DNA of 64,000 nucleotides from Pseudonocardia oceani (GCF_019263585.2 NZ_JADQDF010000001.1:3720001-3784000); one strand, 5' to 3'; positions 38,065 through 48,411 are shown, counted from the stretch's first letter. The notes: a model not told the origin generated them from the letters alone. A program made the numbers and translations.

Positions 38065-38071
38065 CGTGTCC

Positions 38072-39463
38072 ATGACACAGACGGTGAGCGGTGACCTCGC
38101 ACTCCTGCGCTCCGCGGTCGCGGGCGCCGTGACGGGGCCGGACGACCCGGGCTACGACGAGGCGCGGACGGTGTGGAACGCCGACGTCGACCGCCGGCCC
38201 GCCGCGATCGTCCGGGTGACGGGGGACGCGGACGTGTCGGCGGCCGTCCGGTTCGCCGTGGAGTCGGGCCTGGAGCTGGCGGTGCGCGGGGGCGCCCACG
38301 GTGCCTCCGGGCCGGCCGTGTGCGACGGCGGCCTGACGATCGACCTGCGCGACCTGGAAGCGGTCGCGGTCGACCCGGTCGCGCACACCGCCCGCGTCGG
38401 CGGCGGCGCCACCCTCGCCCAGCTCGACGCGGCGACCGCGGTGTTCGGGCTCGCGACCGTCGCCGGCACCGTCGGCCACACCGGCGTGGGCGGCTACACC
38501 CTCGGCGGCGGGATGGGCTGGCTGACGCCGAGGTTCGGGCTGGCGGTGGACAACCTGCTCGCCGTCCGCATCGTCACCGCGGACGGCCGGGTGCGCCGGG
38601 CGTCGGCGGAGCAGAACGCGGACCTGTTCTGGGCGGTCCGCGGGGGCGGCGGCAACTTCGGCGTCGTCACCGAGTTCACGTTCCGGCTCCACGAGCTCGA
38701 CCCGCTCGTGCAGGTCGCCGCGTTCTTCTGGCCGCAGAGCCGGGCCGCCGAGGCGCTGCGGCTGGCCGACCACGTCATGTCCGACGTCGCGCCCGACGGC
38801 AACGCGCTGGTCGCGATGGTGCACGCCCCGCCCGCGCCCTTCGTCCCGCCGGAGCTGCAGGGGACGCCGGTGGTCGGGATCGTGCTCGCCGGCTTCGATC
38901 GCGCGCGCCTGCACACCGACATGGTCGACCGGATCCGCGCGGCGTTGCCGCCGGCGTTCGAGCTGGTCACGCCGATGCCGTACGTGGCGCTGCAGCAGAT
39001 GTTCGACGAGGGCGCGGCGTTCGGGCACGCCGCCTACGAGCGCAGCACGTTCCTCCCGCGGCTCTCCGACGGCGCCATCGACGCGCTCGTCGAGCACACC
39101 GCGACCGCCGACCCGCTCGCGCAGGTCGTCCTCATGCGCCTGGACCGCGCCTACTGCGAGGTCGCCGAGGAGGACACCGCGTTCGGCGGAGCGCGCACGC
39201 CGCGCGTCATGGCCTTCCTCGTCGGCGTGGCCGCCGACAGCGCCGGCCCGGCCCCGGTGCGCGCGCGGATCCGGGCGCTGTCGGCCGCGCTGGAACCGCA
39301 CTCGCTGGGCCGCGGCACCTACGTCAACGCCCTCGCCGGCGCCGAGCACGACCGCGTCCGCGCCAGCTACGGACCGAAGTACGCGCGGCTGGCCCGCATC
39401 AAGGGCGAGTGGGACCCGCAGAACGTGTTCCACCGCAACGCCAACATCTCCCCGGCGGGATGA
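38072..39463 (+). CDS. FAD-binding oxidoreductase, berberine-bridge-enzyme-like
   Basis: 463 aa from ATG at 38072. The PCMH FAD domain has AVRGGAHGASG, whose His is the usual 8-alpha covalent FAD site, and GHTGVGGYTLGGGMGWLTPR. The cysteine used for a second flavin bond in bicovalent members is absent from the latter motif, so attachment is probably single. The BBE C-terminal tail is present (ASYGPKYARLARIKGEWDPQ then NVFHRNANI). No signal peptide. It likely oxidises an alcohol, sugar or secondary metabolite; the substrate is unknown. It stands alone behind a palindromic operator. Confidence 0.88.
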   Translation: MTQTVSGDLALLRSAVAGAVTGPDDPGYDEARTVWNADVDRRPAAIVRVTGDADVSAAVRFAVESGLELAVRGGAHGASGPAVCDGGLTIDLRDLEAVAVDPVAHTARVGGGATLAQLDAATAVFGLATVAGTVGHTGVGGYTLGGGMGWLTPRFGLAVDNLLAVRIVTADGRVRRASAEQNADLFWAVRGGGGNFGVVTEFTFRLHELDPLVQVAAFFWPQSRAAEALRLADHVMSDVAPDGNALVAMVHAPPAPFVPPELQGTPVVGIVLAGFDRARLHTDMVDRIRAALPPAFELVTPMPYVALQQMFDEGAAFGHAAYERSTFLPRLSDGAIDALVEHTATADPLAQVVLMRLDRAYCEVAEEDTAFGGARTPRVMAFLVGVAADSAGPAPVRARIRALSAALEPHSLGRGTYVNALAGAEHDRVRASYGPKYARLARIKGEWDPQNVFHRNANISPAG

Positions 39464-39527
39464 CGTGGCCCGCTGGACCTGCTGCGGCGGCGCGGCCCCG
39501 CACTGCTGGTGCCCGGAGCGCGTCGTC

Positions 39528-40136
39528 CTAGCGGACGACCTGGACGACGTCGCCCCGCTCGAGCGACTCGAAGAACTCCCGGGCGGCGGTGCGGGAGAGG
39601 TGGATGCAACCGTGTGACTGCTGGCTGAGGCTGCCCTGGTGGAACGCGATGCCGCCGTTGAAGAACACCGAGTACGGCATCGGGGCGTCGTAGATCGAGC
39701 TGATGTGGTCGCGGCTGTGGAAGGTGACGGTGAACGAGCCCGGCGGCGTGCGGAAGCCCGCACGCCCGGACGTGATCGGCACCGGACCGTACGACACCTC
39801 CCCGCCCCGGATCAGCCACGCGCGGTCGCTCGACAGCTCGATGCAGGCCCGGGCGGTGCTGACGCAGGGCGTGCCGGCGACGGCGCGGGCGACGACCGGC
39901 GCCGCCACGACGGGAGCAGGGACCGGTGCCGCGACGACCGGTGCCGCGACGACCGGGGCCGGGGCGAGTGCGGGCACCGACGGCGCGATCGCCGCCTCCT
40001 GCAGCCGCAGGGGCAGCAGCCGGACCGCGGCGACGGCGGCGGCCTCGGCGGTCGGCAGCGCCCCGCCCGCGGCCCCGCTCAACAGCCCCGTCAGCGCGAC
40101 GACGACCAGCAGCGACAACACCCGACGGACCCGCAT
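39528..40136 (-). CDS. secreted L,D-transpeptidase (YkuD domain)
   Basis: 202 aa from ATG at 40136, chosen over an upstream ATG because it starts a clean signal peptide (MRVRRVLSLLVVVALTGLLS). A low-complexity Pro/Val/Ala linker with repeated APVVAAPV units follows, then the YkuD domain. The catalytic motif is SQQSHGCIHLSRTAAREF with nucleophilic Cys and the HGC signature. Such enzymes make 3-3 peptidoglycan cross-links outside the membrane. The short linker and absence of Ig-like domains differ from mycobacterial LdtMt2. Confidence 0.88.
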   Translation of the reverse strand: MRVRRVLSLLVVVALTGLLSGAAGGALPTAEAAAVAAVRLLPLRLQEAAIAPSVPALAPAPVVAAPVVAAPVPAPVVAAPVVARAVAGTPCVSTARACIELSSDRAWLIRGGEVSYGPVPITSGRAGFRTPPGSFTVTFHSRDHISSIYDAPMPYSVFFNGGIAFHQGSLSQQSHGCIHLSRTAAREFFESLERGDVVQVVR

Positions 40137-40276
40137 GGCCACCCCCGCGCCCGACCGACCGTCACGGGCCGGTGCCCCTGCGAGGAGCATCCGCGCCCGC
40201 CCCGCGGCGATCAAGCCCGATCGGGTGGACCCGCGCTCACGATCCGATCACGGCGGCCGCCGGTTATCAGGGCAGT

Positions 40277-40312
40277 GGATCAGGGCCGGGATCAGGGCCG
40301 GGATCAGGGCAG
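40277..40312. repeat. three 12-bp tandem repeats at the glpX stop codon
   Basis: GGATCAGGGCCG occurs at 40277-40288 and 40289-40300, with a third, slightly changed unit at 40301-40312. The third unit contains the glpX stop codon; because the period is 12, the other two put further TGA codons in frame, giving three successive stops. Confidence 0.7.
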
Positions 40313-41368
40313 CGGCGGCGCGGCGTCCTGCGCGGCGATCTGCTCGTCGGACAGGTCGAAGTCGACCGAGGAGTACTCGCGCAGCTTCGTCAGCCGGTGG
40401 TAGCCGTCGATCATGCGGACGGTGCCCGACTTCGACCGCATGACGATCGACTGCGTCGTGCAGCCGCCGCCGCGGTAGTGGACGCCGCGGAGCAGGTCGC
40501 CGTCGGTGATGCCGGTGGCGCAGAAGAAGACGTTGTCGCCGCGCACGAGCTCGTCGGCGGTGAGGACGCGGTCGAGGTCGTGGCCCGCCGCGATCGCCCG
40601 CTCGCGCTCCGCGTCGTCCTTGGGCCACAGCCGGCCCTGCATCGCGCCGCCCATGCACTTGAGCGCGGCCGCGGTGATGATCCCCTCGGGCGTGCCGCCG
40701 ATGCCGTAGAGCATGTCGACGCCGGTGCCCGGGCGGGCCGCGGAGATCGCGCCGGCGACGTCGCCGTCGGAGAGGAAGTGGACGCGGGCGCCGGTGCGGC
40801 GGATGTCGGCGATGAGCTGCTCGTGGCGCGGGCGGTCGAGCACGCAGACGGTGACGTCGGTGACGTCGAGGTGCTTGGCCGCGGCGACCCGGCGGATGTT
40901 CTCGGCGACCGGCGCGGTGAGGTCGATGACGTCGGCGGCCTCGGGCCCGACGGCCAGCTTCTCCATGTAGAACACGGCCGACGGGTCGAACATCGCGCCG
41001 CGCTCGGCCACCGCGAGCACGGCGACCGAGTTCGGCATGCCCTTGGCCATCAGCGTGGTGCCGTCGATCGGGTCGACGGCGACGTCGCACCACGCGCCCT
41101 CGCCGTTGCCGACCTCCTCGCCGTTGAACAGCATGGGCGCCTCGTCCTTCTCGCCCTCGCCGATCACCACCACGCCGCGCATCGAGACGCTGCCGATGAG
41201 CTGGCGCATCGCGTCGACCGCCGCGCCGTCGCCGCCGTTCTTGTCGCCGCGCCCGACCCACCGGCCCGCCGCCATCGCCGCCGCCTCGGTGACGCGCACG
41301 AGCTCCATCGCGAGGTTGCGGTCGGGCGCCTCCCGGCGCCTCGGCGTGGCGTTCGCGGCGGTGGTCAT
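40304..41368 (-). CDS. glpX: fructose-1,6-bisphosphatase class II
   Basis: 354 aa from ATG at 41368 with GGAGG upstream. Signature segments are [31 protein letters not shown] and [14 protein letters not shown] (metal-binding Asp residues), with [20 protein letters not shown] further on. It hydrolyses fructose-1,6-bisphosphate for gluconeogenesis and is the only FBPase type in mycobacteria. It is divergent from the DUF4245 gene, as in Rv1099c/Rv1100. Its stop codon lies in a short tandem repeat. Confidence 0.95.
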   Translation of the reverse strand: MTTAANATPRRREAPDRNLAMELVRVTEAAAMAAGRWVGRGDKNGGDGAAVDAMRQLIGSVSMRGVVVIGEGEKDEAPMLFNGEEVGNGEGAWCDVAVDPIDGTTLMAKGMPNSVAVLAVAERGAMFDPSAVFYMEKLAVGPEAADVIDLTAPVAENIRRVAAAKHLDVTDVTVCVLDRPRHEQLIADIRRTGARVHFLSDGDVAGAISAARPGTGVDMLYGIGGTPEGIITAAALKCMGGAMQGRLWPKDDAERERAIAAGHDLDRVLTADELVRGDNVFFCATGITDGDLLRGVHYRGGGCTTQSIVMRSKSGTVRMIDGYHRLTKLREYSSVDFDLSDEQIAAQDAAPPLP

Positions 41369-41545
41369 CTGCGGCCTCCTGCTGTCGTGCTGCTGTCGTG
41401 GCTGCGCGCCGAGGGACGCGCGGGCGCCCCCGCGCCGTGGTCGGGCGGGGGCCGTGGCTCGATCGGGTGTCGCCCGATCCTCGCAGATCGCCCGCGCCCG
41501 TGGGGTGGGAGCGAGGTGAGACGGCGGTCGCTCGCAGGGCCGGGG

Positions 41546-42157
41546 ATGATGGAGCGCGTGACCGATCCCGCTCCCCGCAAGCCGCCGCGCTCCGCGATGA
41601 CGGTGCGCGACATGATCGTCGCGATCGGCGTGCTCGTCCTCGTCGTCCTCGTGATCGGCGGGGTCACGCGCGGCTGCGCGTTCGCCCCGGGCGGGCCGTC
41701 GGTCGACCCGTCCGCGCTGCCCGTCGTCGACGCACCGGCGGAGCTGCGCGCGCTGGCCGGCGACGTGCCGTTCGCGCTGCGCGTGCCCGCCGTGCCGCCG
41801 GGCTGGCGCTCCAACGCCGTCGACCAGGACCGCGTCGACCCGGCCGACCCGGCGTCGGGCCGCGTCGTGCGCACCGGCTACCTCACGCCCGAGGGCCGCT
41901 ACCTGCGGCTCGTGCAGAGCGACGGCACCGAGGAGGCGCTGCTCGTCTCCGAGGCCGGGGCGGGTGGCGCGCCCGCGCGGGGCACCACCGACGTCGGCGG
42001 GCTCGCGTTCGTCGTCTACGGCGCCGAGGACGACGAGCCGATCTGGATCGGCGAGCTCGACGGCGTGCGCCTGCTGATCACCGGCAGCGGCTCCGAGCAG
42101 GACTTCCAGGCCCTCGCGGGCGGCGTGCTCACCGGCGAGGTGCTGCCGGCAAGCTAG
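41546..42157 (+). CDS. DUF4245 membrane-anchored protein (Rv1100-like)
   Basis: 203 aa from ATG at 41546; ATG 41549 and GTG 41558 are alternatives. One N-terminal membrane span ([18 protein letters not shown], about 24-41) is followed by an external domain ([56 protein letters not shown]). This matches DUF4245 proteins of actinobacteria, whose role is unknown. The stop overlaps the convergent xseB stop by 4 bp. The gene keeps its conserved place between glpX and xseB. Confidence 0.85.
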   Translation: MMERVTDPAPRKPPRSAMTVRDMIVAIGVLVLVVLVIGGVTRGCAFAPGGPSVDPSALPVVDAPAELRALAGDVPFALRVPAVPPGWRSNAVDQDRVDPADPASGRVVRTGYLTPEGRYLRLVQSDGTEEALLVSEAGAGGAPARGTTDVGGLAFVVYGAEDDEPIWIGELDGVRLLITGSGSEQDFQALAGGVLTGEVLPAS

Positions 42158-42360
42158 TCGCCGCGGGCGTCGAGCGCGGTCTGCACGCGCTCGCGGGCCC
42201 CGGCGAGCTGCTCCTCGCAGCGCCCGGCCAGCGCCTCGCCGCGCTCCCACAGCGCCACCGACTCGTCGAGCGAGAGCCCGCCCGCCTCCAGTGCGCGCAC
42301 CACCTCCACGAGCTCGTCGCGCGCCTGCTCGTAGCCCAGCGACTCCACCGGCTCAGCCAT
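42154..42360 (-). CDS. xseB: exodeoxyribonuclease VII small subunit
   Basis: 68 aa, the usual size. The two-helix XseB pattern is clear: [20 protein letters not shown], then [20 protein letters not shown] and [13 protein letters not shown]. Several copies coat the large subunit in the processive single-strand exonuclease. Its start overlaps the xseA stop by 8 bp. Confidence 0.95.
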   Translation of the reverse strand: MAEPVESLGYEQARDELVEVVRALEAGGLSLDESVALWERGEALAGRCEEQLAGARERVQTALDARGD

Positions 42361-43663
42361 CGGTGCTCCCCGTCCCGGCCCCGGCGGGGGCGCGCTTGCG
42401 TGCGGTCCTCTTCTTCGGCGCGGCCTCGGCGGCCACCGTCGCCAGGACGGCCCCGTCGCCGACGCGGATGCGCAGCCGGTCGCCGTCGGCCACCTCGTCG
42501 ACCGAGCGCAGCACGGGCGGCGGCTCCTCCCCGTCGACGACGCGCTGCACGATCGCGTACCCGCGGGCGAGCGTGGCCGCGGGGCCCAGCGCCGTCAGCC
42601 GGGCGCGCAGGTGCTCGACCTCGGTGCTGCGCCGGTCGAGGCCGCGGACCACGCAGGCGTGCGCCGACTCCCGCAGCCGCTCCACGTCGGTGTGCCGGGC
42701 GTCGAGCAGGCGCAGCGGGTCGGCCAGCACCGGCCGCGCGCGCAGCGCCGTGAGCAGGCGCTCCTCGCGGTCGACCCAGCCGGCGAGCGCGCGGCCGGCG
42801 CGGTCGCGCAGCCCGGCGATGCGGGCGGTCTCCTCGGCGAGGTCGGGCACCAGGCGCCGGCCCGCCTCGGTCGGGGTGGAGCAGCGGACGTCGGCGACGT
42901 GGTCGACGAGCGGGGTGTCCGGCTCGTGCCCGATCGCCGAGACGACGGGGGTGCGGCAGTCCGCGACGGCGCGGCACAGCGTCTCGTCGGAGAAGGGCAG
43001 CAGGTCCTCGACGCTGCCGCCGCCGCGGGCGAGCACGATCACGTCGACGTCGGCGTCGCGGTCCAGGCGGGCCAGCGCGTCGACGATCTGCGGCACCGAC
43101 AGCGCGCCCTGCGTCGCGACGTGCTCGACCCGGAACCGCGCCGCGGGCCAGCGGGCCGTCGCGTTGGAGACGACGTCGTGCTCCGCCGCCGACGCGCGCC
43201 CGGTGACCAGGCCGATGCAGCGGGGCAGGAACGGCGGGCGGCGCTTGCGGGCGGGGTCGAACAGGCCCTCCGCGGTGAGGAGCTTGCGCAGCCGCTCGAT
43301 GCGGGCCAGCAGCTCGCCGATGCCGACGGCGCGGATCTCGGTGACCCGCAGGCTCAGCGTGCCGCGACCCAGGAAGAACGACGGCTTGCCGTGGACGACG
43401 ACGCGGTTGCCCTCGGCCACGGCGGGCCCGCCGTCGCGCACCAGGCCGATCGGCGCGGTGAGCTGCAGCGACACGTCGGCGGCTGGGTCGCGCAGCACGA
43501 GGAACGCCGTGCCGGTGCCCGCCCGCGCGGTGACCTGCGCGAGCTGGCCCTCGACCCACACCGCCCCGAGCCGGTCGACCCACTCGGCGATCTTGCGCGC
43601 GACCGTCCGGACCGGCCAGGGCTGCTCCGGCGTGGTCGCGGGCGTCGGGGCGGGTCGGCTCAT
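42353..43663 (-). CDS. xseA: exodeoxyribonuclease VII large subunit
   Basis: 436 aa from ATG at 43663. An N-terminal OB fold ([20 protein letters not shown]) precedes the catalytic core: [38 protein letters not shown] and [17 protein letters not shown], whose Asp/His/Arg residues are conserved in XseA. A coiled-coil and a basic tail ([11 protein letters not shown]) end the protein. It degrades single-stranded DNA to oligonucleotides. The start overlaps the upstream gene's stop by 4 bp. Confidence 0.95.
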   Translation of the reverse strand: MSRPAPTPATTPEQPWPVRTVARKIAEWVDRLGAVWVEGQLAQVTARAGTGTAFLVLRDPAADVSLQLTAPIGLVRDGGPAVAEGNRVVVHGKPSFFLGRGTLSLRVTEIRAVGIGELLARIERLRKLLTAEGLFDPARKRRPPFLPRCIGLVTGRASAAEHDVVSNATARWPAARFRVEHVATQGALSVPQIVDALARLDRDADVDVIVLARGGGSVEDLLPFSDETLCRAVADCRTPVVSAIGHEPDTPLVDHVADVRCSTPTEAGRRLVPDLAEETARIAGLRDRAGRALAGWVDREERLLTALRARPVLADPLRLLDARHTDVERLRESAHACVVRGLDRRSTEVEHLRARLTALGPAATLARGYAIVQRVVDGEEPPPVLRSVDEVADGDRLRIRVGDGAVLATVAAEAAPKKRTARKRAPAGAGTGSTDG

Positions 43664-44463
43664 GCCTCCGTGACCGTGGTGATCCGGTTGGACAGCATCG
43701 TGACGAACGGCGGCCGCGCCTCGTGCGCCTGCTCCCACTCCAGGAGCGCGCGCAGGTCGGCCGGCTTCAGCGTGCGCAGCTTCGCCCGCAGCTGCGGGAT
43801 CGTCAGCCCGGGGTACTCGGGCAGCGCGGCCGGCCCGCCGGTGGAGGGCTTCTTCGGCGTGCCGGGCACCGGCTTCTCGCGGACGACCGGCACGGGCGTG
43901 GAGGTGCGAGCGGGCGTCGGCTCGATCGCGGGCGGCGCGGTGCTGGGCGACGGCGTGGGGCCGGCCTCGATGGCGGGCTTCTCCGGGGCCTGCTCGACGG
44001 CCCTGGCCGGGGCGCCGTCGGTGTCCTTCGCGGGCGCCGCAGCGGCCGGGGCCTTCGGCACCGTGCCGGGCGCCGGGGGCTCGGTCACGCGCACCCCGGC
44101 GGGGCGGGTCGGCGGGCCCGCCGGCGTCTCGGTGACGCGGGCGCCGGGCGGACGGGTGCGCGGCGCGGCGGCCGGGCGGGCGCCGCGGCGGAGCTCGGTG
44201 ACGGAGCCGTTGGTGCGCGGCTCGTCCTCGTCGAAGGTGGCCCAGCTCGGCTTCTCCTCGACCGGGCGCAGGGAGCCCAGCGCACGGTCGCCCTTGATGG
44301 CGACCTCGGTGACCTTCTGCTGCACGCGCATCGACGCCTGCAGGGCCTGGCTGACGGCGGTGACGGGAAACTCGACGACGAGCCGCGGCAGGTCCCGGGC
44401 CTGCTCCACGGCGAGGGCGACGATGCCGGCGGCGAGGCGCACCGGCAGGGGCAGCGGCTTCAT
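43660..44463 (-). CDS. lipid droplet-associated protein (Rv1109c/MLDS-like)
   Basis: 267 aa from ATG at 44463. The N-terminal amphipathic/hydrophobic part ([20 protein letters not shown] then [20 protein letters not shown]) is typical of actinobacterial lipid-droplet surface proteins. A long Pro/Ala/Thr-rich middle carries the short repeats [10 protein letters not shown] and [10 protein letters not shown] conserved C-terminal module follows ([20 protein letters not shown], then [14 protein letters not shown]). It heads the operon with xseA and xseB, its conserved place in mycobacteria. The link to triacylglycerol droplets is from the family. Confidence 0.82.
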   Translation of the reverse strand: MKPLPLPVRLAAGIVALAVEQARDLPRLVVEFPVTAVSQALQASMRVQQKVTEVAIKGDRALGSLRPVEEKPSWATFDEDEPRTNGSVTELRRGARPAAAPRTRPPGARVTETPAGPPTRPAGVRVTEPPAPGTVPKAPAAAAPAKDTDGAPARAVEQAPEKPAIEAGPTPSPSTAPPAIEPTPARTSTPVPVVREKPVPGTPKKPSTGGPAALPEYPGLTIPQLRAKLRTLKPADLRALLEWEQAHEARPPFVTMLSNRITTVTEA

Positions 44464-44553
44464 GGGACACAGTCTCGCCTGCTGCCGCGCCCGCGGCAGC
44501 CCGGGGTGGGGTGCGACGGGACACGATGAGCGGCCCGGTCCGCGGCCCGTCCG

Positions 44554-44559
44554 TAGGCT
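44554..44559 (+). promoter_or_regulatory. -10 box of a leaderless ispH promoter
   Basis: TAGGCT ends 6 nt before the ATG of ispH; no ribosome binding site precedes the start. Confidence 0.5.
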
Positions 44560-44565
44560 GGGGCC

Positions 44566-45522
44566 ATGTCCGGAACCGTGAAGCGCGTCCTGCTCGCCAA
44601 GCCGCGCGGCTACTGCGCCGGCGTCGACCGCGCCGTCGAGGCCGTCGAGCTCGCCCTGGAGCAGCACGGCGCGCCGGTGTACGTCCGCAAGCAGATCGTG
44701 CACAACCGCCACGTCGTCGAGACCCTGGAGGCCCGCGGCGCGATCTTCGTCGACGAGACCGACGAGGTCCCCACCGGCGCGCTCGTCGTGTTCTCCGCGC
44801 ACGGCGTCTCACCCGCGGTGCACGCCCAGGCCGCCGAGCGCGAGCTCCGCACGATCGACGCCACCTGCCCGCTGGTCACGAAGGTGCACCACGAGGCGAA
44901 GCGGTTCGCCCGCGAGGACTACGACATCCTGCTGGTCGGGCACCACGGCCACGAGGAGGTCGAGGGCACCGCGGGCGAGGCGCCGCAGCACATCCAGCTC
45001 GTGGAGACCGCCGACGACGTCGCGAACGTCACCGTGCGCGACCCCGACAAGGTCATCTGGTTGTCGCAGACGACGCTGTCGGTCGACGAGACGATGGACA
45101 CCGTGCGCGCGCTGCGCGAGCGCTTCCCGTCGCTGCAGAACCCGCCGAGCGACGACATCTGCTACGCCACCCAGAACCGGCAGGTCGCGGTGAAGGCGAT
45201 GGCCGCGCGGTGCGACCTCGTGCTCGTCGTCGGCTCGACGAACTCGTCGAACTCGGTGCGGCTGGTCGAGGTGGCGCTGCAGGCGGGCGCCGGCGCGTCG
45301 TACCTCATCGACTACGCGCGGGAGATCGACGACGCCTGGCTCGACGGCGTCGAGACCGTGGGCGTCACCAGCGGCGCGTCGGTGCCCGAGGTGCTGGTGC
45401 GCGGCGTGCTCGACACGCTCGCCGACCACGGCTTCGGAACCGTCGAGGAGATCACGACGGCGGAGGAGACGCTGACCTTCTCGTTGCCGCGCGAGCTGCG
45501 CCCGTCGCGCGCTTCGCGCTAG
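44566..45522 (+). CDS. ispH: 4-hydroxy-3-methylbut-2-enyl diphosphate reductase
   Basis: 318 aa. The three iron-sulfur cysteines are C17 ([11 protein letters not shown]), C101 ([11 protein letters not shown]) and C199 ([11 protein letters not shown]). [21 protein letters not shown] and [15 protein letters not shown] bind substrate. It performs the last step of the MEP isoprenoid pathway, giving IPP and DMAPP, and so feeds the cis-prenyltransferase at 18512. Its 3' end overlaps the convergent DUF6542 gene by 71 bp. Confidence 0.95.
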   Translation: MSGTVKRVLLAKPRGYCAGVDRAVEAVELALEQHGAPVYVRKQIVHNRHVVETLEARGAIFVDETDEVPTGALVVFSAHGVSPAVHAQAAERELRTIDATCPLVTKVHHEAKRFAREDYDILLVGHHGHEEVEGTAGEAPQHIQLVETADDVANVTVRDPDKVIWLSQTTLSVDETMDTVRALRERFPSLQNPPSDDICYATQNRQVAVKAMAARCDLVLVVGSTNSSNSVRLVEVALQAGAGASYLIDYAREIDDAWLDGVETVGVTSGASVPEVLVRGVLDTLADHGFGTVEEITTAEETLTFSLPRELRPSRASR

Positions 45523-46087
45523 CCGCCTTCGCCCCCGCCTTGACCCCGGCGGCCGTGGCCCGCACGGTGCCGCGGCGCCCGCCGGCGCTGCGCTTGCCCT
45601 CGGCGGGGCGCGCGGCCTCGACGGCCGCGCGCTGGGCCAGGATCCGCCCGACGCCGAGCGCGAGCACGGCGGCCGTGGTCCAGGCCATGATGGGGAAGCT
45701 GTTGACGAGCGGCGCGCCGATCGTGATGAGCCGCTCGGAGATGCCGGTGCCCGGACGCGGTGAGCCGGCGAGCAGCACGACCACCGGTACGGCGATCGCG
45801 AGCAGCAGCGGCGGCGACACCATCGGCGCGAACAGGCTGCGTCGCCGCACCCACGCCACCGACAGGACGCACCCGCCGAGGTAGCAGACCGTGAACACGG
45901 CGCCGAGCGTGCCGATCCGGAACAGGTCGGCGACGACGCCCAGCAGCGTGAGCCCGGCCGCGAGCCCGACGGCCGCCGGCGGGGGCACGCCGAGCACGGT
46001 GGCGATCACCGAGCGGTCCGGCACCGGCCAGCGCCCGCCGGCGCCGCGCTCGGCCACGTCGAGGGTGCGTACGGGGGCGGCGCTCAC
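45452..46087 (-). CDS. DUF6542 membrane protein (Rv1111c-like position)
   Basis: 211 aa from GTG at 46087. Four hydrophobic spans lie at about 31-155 ([77 protein letters not shown]). A basic Lys/Ala/Arg-rich cytoplasmic tail of about 55 residues follows, possibly nucleic-acid or envelope binding. The GTG overlaps the rmuC stop by 4 bp, so it is translated with rmuC. Function unknown. Confidence 0.8.
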   Translation of the reverse strand: MSAAPVRTLDVAERGAGGRWPVPDRSVIATVLGVPPPAAVGLAAGLTLLGVVADLFRIGTLGAVFTVCYLGGCVLSVAWVRRRSLFAPMVSPPLLLAIAVPVVVLLAGSPRPGTGISERLITIGAPLVNSFPIMAWTTAAVLALGVGRILAQRAAVEAARPAEGKRSAGGRRGTVRATAAGVKAGAKAASAKRATGAARAATRRSASPPPS

Positions 46088-47625
46088 CGGCCCAGGTTAG
46101 CCCGGGGTTCGCCGCTCTCCTCGTCATGACGGCGCTCACGTTCGTGCTGTGTCTGGTCCCTGTGCAGGGCGACCAGCGCGTCGGCCGCCGACGCCACCAG
46201 CTCCGGGGCGGCGATGACGCGGGGCGCGCGCTCGATCTGGCCGGGCGCGGCGAGCTCGTCGTCGGCCACCTCGAGGTCGGTGAGCTTGCGCGCCGTGACC
46301 AGCACGCGCGCCTCCAGCGAGCTGACGGTCTGGTTGTAGCTGCCGACGGCGGCGTCGAGGCTGCGGCCGAGCTTCGCGACGTGCGTGCCCATCGTGGCCA
46401 GCCGCCCGTGCAGCTCCTTGCCGAGCTGGTGGACCTGCGCGGCGTTGCGCGCCAGCGCCTCCTGCCGCCACGAGTACGCGACCGTGCGCAGCAGCGCGAT
46501 CAGCGTGGAAGGCGTGGCGATCACGACGTTGCTGGCGAACGCGTGCTCCATCAGCGACGGGTCGGCCTGCAGCGCGGCCTCCAGGAACGGGTCGCCCGGC
46601 ACGAACAGCACGACGAACTCGGGGGAGGGCTGGAACGCGGCCCAGTAGCTCTTGCCCGACAGCGTGTCGACGTGCTGGCGCAGCTGGCGCGCGTGCGCGG
46701 TGAGCCGCTCCCGGTGCGTGGCCTCGTCGCGGCTCTCCACGGCCTCCAGGTAGGCCGCGAACGGCACCTTCGCGTCGACGACGACCTGCTTGCCGCCCGC
46801 CAGGTGCACCACCATGTCGGGCCGCACGCCGCCGTCCTCGCCCTGGCCGGTGACCTGGGTGGAGAAGTCGCAGTGCTCGACCATGCCCGCGAGCTGCACG
46901 ATCCGCTCCAGCTGCAGCTCGCCCCACCGGCCGCGGACCTGCGGTGCACGCAGCGCGTTGACCAGCGACTTCGTCTCGTGCTGGAGCTGCTCGGAGCTGC
47001 GGTGCATCGTGGCGACCTGCTCGCGCAGCCCGGCGTAGGCCGACTCGCGCTCCTTCTCCACGTCGCGCAGCTGCCCCTCGACGCGCCGCAGCGTGGACGT
47101 CATCGGGTCGAGCAGGGCGGAGATCGCGTGGGCGCGGGCGGCGGCGTCGCCGTCGGCCTTGGCGTGCAGCGCGGCGGTGGCCTCCTTGAGCCGGCCCTCG
47201 GCCAGCGCCACGAACTGCTCGTTGTTGCGGGCCAGCGCGTCGGCCGACAGCGCGCCGAACGCCTCCTTGAGCTCGGCGTCGCGGCGGGTGAGCAGGGCCT
47301 CGCGGGCGCCGGCCGCCTCGCGCTCGCTGCGCAGCGCGGCGTGCGCGCCCGCGGCGTCGGACTCGGCGGCGCGCAGGCGCTCGAGCGCCTGGCCCAGCTG
47401 CCGGTCGAGCGCGTCGACCCGGGCGACGAGCCCGGCCCGCTCGGCCCGCACGCCCGCGGCGTCGGCCCGGGCCATGGCGCTCTGGTCGGCCGCGGTGCGC
47501 GCGGCCTCCGCGACCGTGGCCCGCGCCCGGGCGGAGACCAGCGCCCACGCGCCTGCGGCGCCCAGCGCCAGCCCGACGAGCAGGCCGAGGAGAAGCACGG
47601 CGGTGTCCACGGCGACAGCGTGCAA
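46084..47625 (-). CDS. rmuC: DNA recombination protein RmuC
   Basis: 513 aa from TTG at 47625 (GGGGGT 4 nt upstream); GTG at 47610 is the alternative. An N-terminal membrane span (LLLGLLVGLALGAAGAWALV) and a long coiled coil (about 30-220) precede the nuclease-like core: RGRWGELQLERIVQLAGM, VVDAKVPFAAYLEA and HARQLRQHVDTLSGKSYW, then EFVVLFVPGDPFLEAAL. RmuC restrains inversions between short repeats and may cut DNA at the membrane. It starts the rmuC-DUF6542 operon. Confidence 0.92.
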   Translation of the reverse strand: MHAVAVDTAVLLLGLLVGLALGAAGAWALVSARARATVAEAARTAADQSAMARADAAGVRAERAGLVARVDALDRQLGQALERLRAAESDAAGAHAALRSEREAAGAREALLTRRDAELKEAFGALSADALARNNEQFVALAEGRLKEATAALHAKADGDAAARAHAISALLDPMTSTLRRVEGQLRDVEKERESAYAGLREQVATMHRSSEQLQHETKSLVNALRAPQVRGRWGELQLERIVQLAGMVEHCDFSTQVTGQGEDGGVRPDMVVHLAGGKQVVVDAKVPFAAYLEAVESRDEATHRERLTAHARQLRQHVDTLSGKSYWAAFQPSPEFVVLFVPGDPFLEAALQADPSLMEHAFASNVVIATPSTLIALLRTVAYSWRQEALARNAAQVHQLGKELHGRLATMGTHVAKLGRSLDAAVGSYNQTVSSLEARVLVTARKLTDLEVADDELAAPGQIERAPRVIAAPELVASAADALVALHRDQTQHERERRHDEESGEPRANLGR

Positions 47626-47820
47626 CGGACCCCCGACAGATCCCGCCCGGACGCGCCGGGCCGCGGGCCGGAGGTCGCCACGGATCGGTGAGCGGTCGAA
47701 CGTCTGTGCGAGCCGCCGATGTAACGATCACCCGCCGTCCGCCGAGGTAGCGGCGGAGATCGTCGCCGGAGCGGTCCGGGAAACGGACCCGGACGCCCGC
47801 GCGGGCCAGGAGGAGCAGTC

Positions 47821-48411
47821 GTGCACGGAAGCTGGTTGGGCGTCGGGGTCCGGATCGCGGCCGGGGCGCTGGTCCTGGGGAGCGCGGCCGCGTGCGGCGG
47901 CACCGTCCCGGCGCAGGCGCCGCCCGTCGCCGCGCCGACGTCGTCGCTCTCCGCGCCGACCACCACCGCCGCGACCAGCGCGCCCGCCGCGGCCGGGGAG
48001 CTGGCCTCGGTGTTCCCGGACACGGCCGACTCCACCTGCGCCCCGTCCGACGAGACCGTGCGCACCAGGACCGGCGTCCTCCCGACCGAGGCCTCCACCT
48101 GCGACTACTCCGCGGTGGCCGCGGGCGCCCAGGTCGTGTTCGCGCAGTGGCCCGACCAGGAGGCCGCGCAGGCCTGGTACCAGGAGACGGCCGACCTGGG
48201 CCCGCGCGTCGAGACCAACGACCAGTGGCAGGTCGGCGGCGTCACGCAGGGCCCGCTCTACACCGCGCAGAACAGCAACGGCGTGGTCATCTCCACCGGC
48301 GTCTACGAGGACCTGCCCTACACCTGGGAGATCCGCACCGGCACGCTCGACGAGTCGAACGCGGTCTTCGGCCAGATCAGGCTGCAGCAGTCGGCGGACA
48401 TCGCGGGCTGA
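47821..48411 (+). CDS. lipoprotein with a sensor-like domain, function unknown
   Basis: 196 aa from GTG at 47821 with GGAGGAG 5 nt upstream. The lipobox SAAAC gives lipidated Cys25. A Pro/Thr/Ala linker (about 26-62) leads to a globular domain of about 130 residues with two cysteines (DSTCAPSDET, ASTCDYSAV). The order of elements (cysteine pair, acidic helix, QGPLYTAQNSNGVV hairpin) recalls the external domain of the kinase at 25421. It may be a stand-alone version of that sensor module. Divergent from rmuC. Confidence 0.75.
   Translation: MHGSWLGVGVRIAAGALVLGSAAACGGTVPAQAPPVAAPTSSLSAPTTTAATSAPAAAGELASVFPDTADSTCAPSDETVRTRTGVLPTEASTCDYSAVAAGAQVVFAQWPDQEAAQAWYQETADLGPRVETNDQWQVGGVTQGPLYTAQNSNGVVISTGVYEDLPYTWEIRTGTLDESNAVFGQIRLQQSADIAG

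Larger units (their letters stand above)
37656..38071. other. G-rich intergenic region with repeats
   Basis: 416 bp with no credible gene. It holds an imperfect 16-bp inverted repeat (37695-37736, GAGTGGCACTCAGGTG against CACCCCAGACCCACTC); G-runs of GGGGC units at about 37754-37787 and GGTGGC units at about 37828-37852, capable of G-quadruplexes; a perfect 10-bp inverted repeat GATCAAGGGC / GCCCTTGATC (37874-37883, 37921-37930); and the operator at 38018. Confidence 0.5.
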
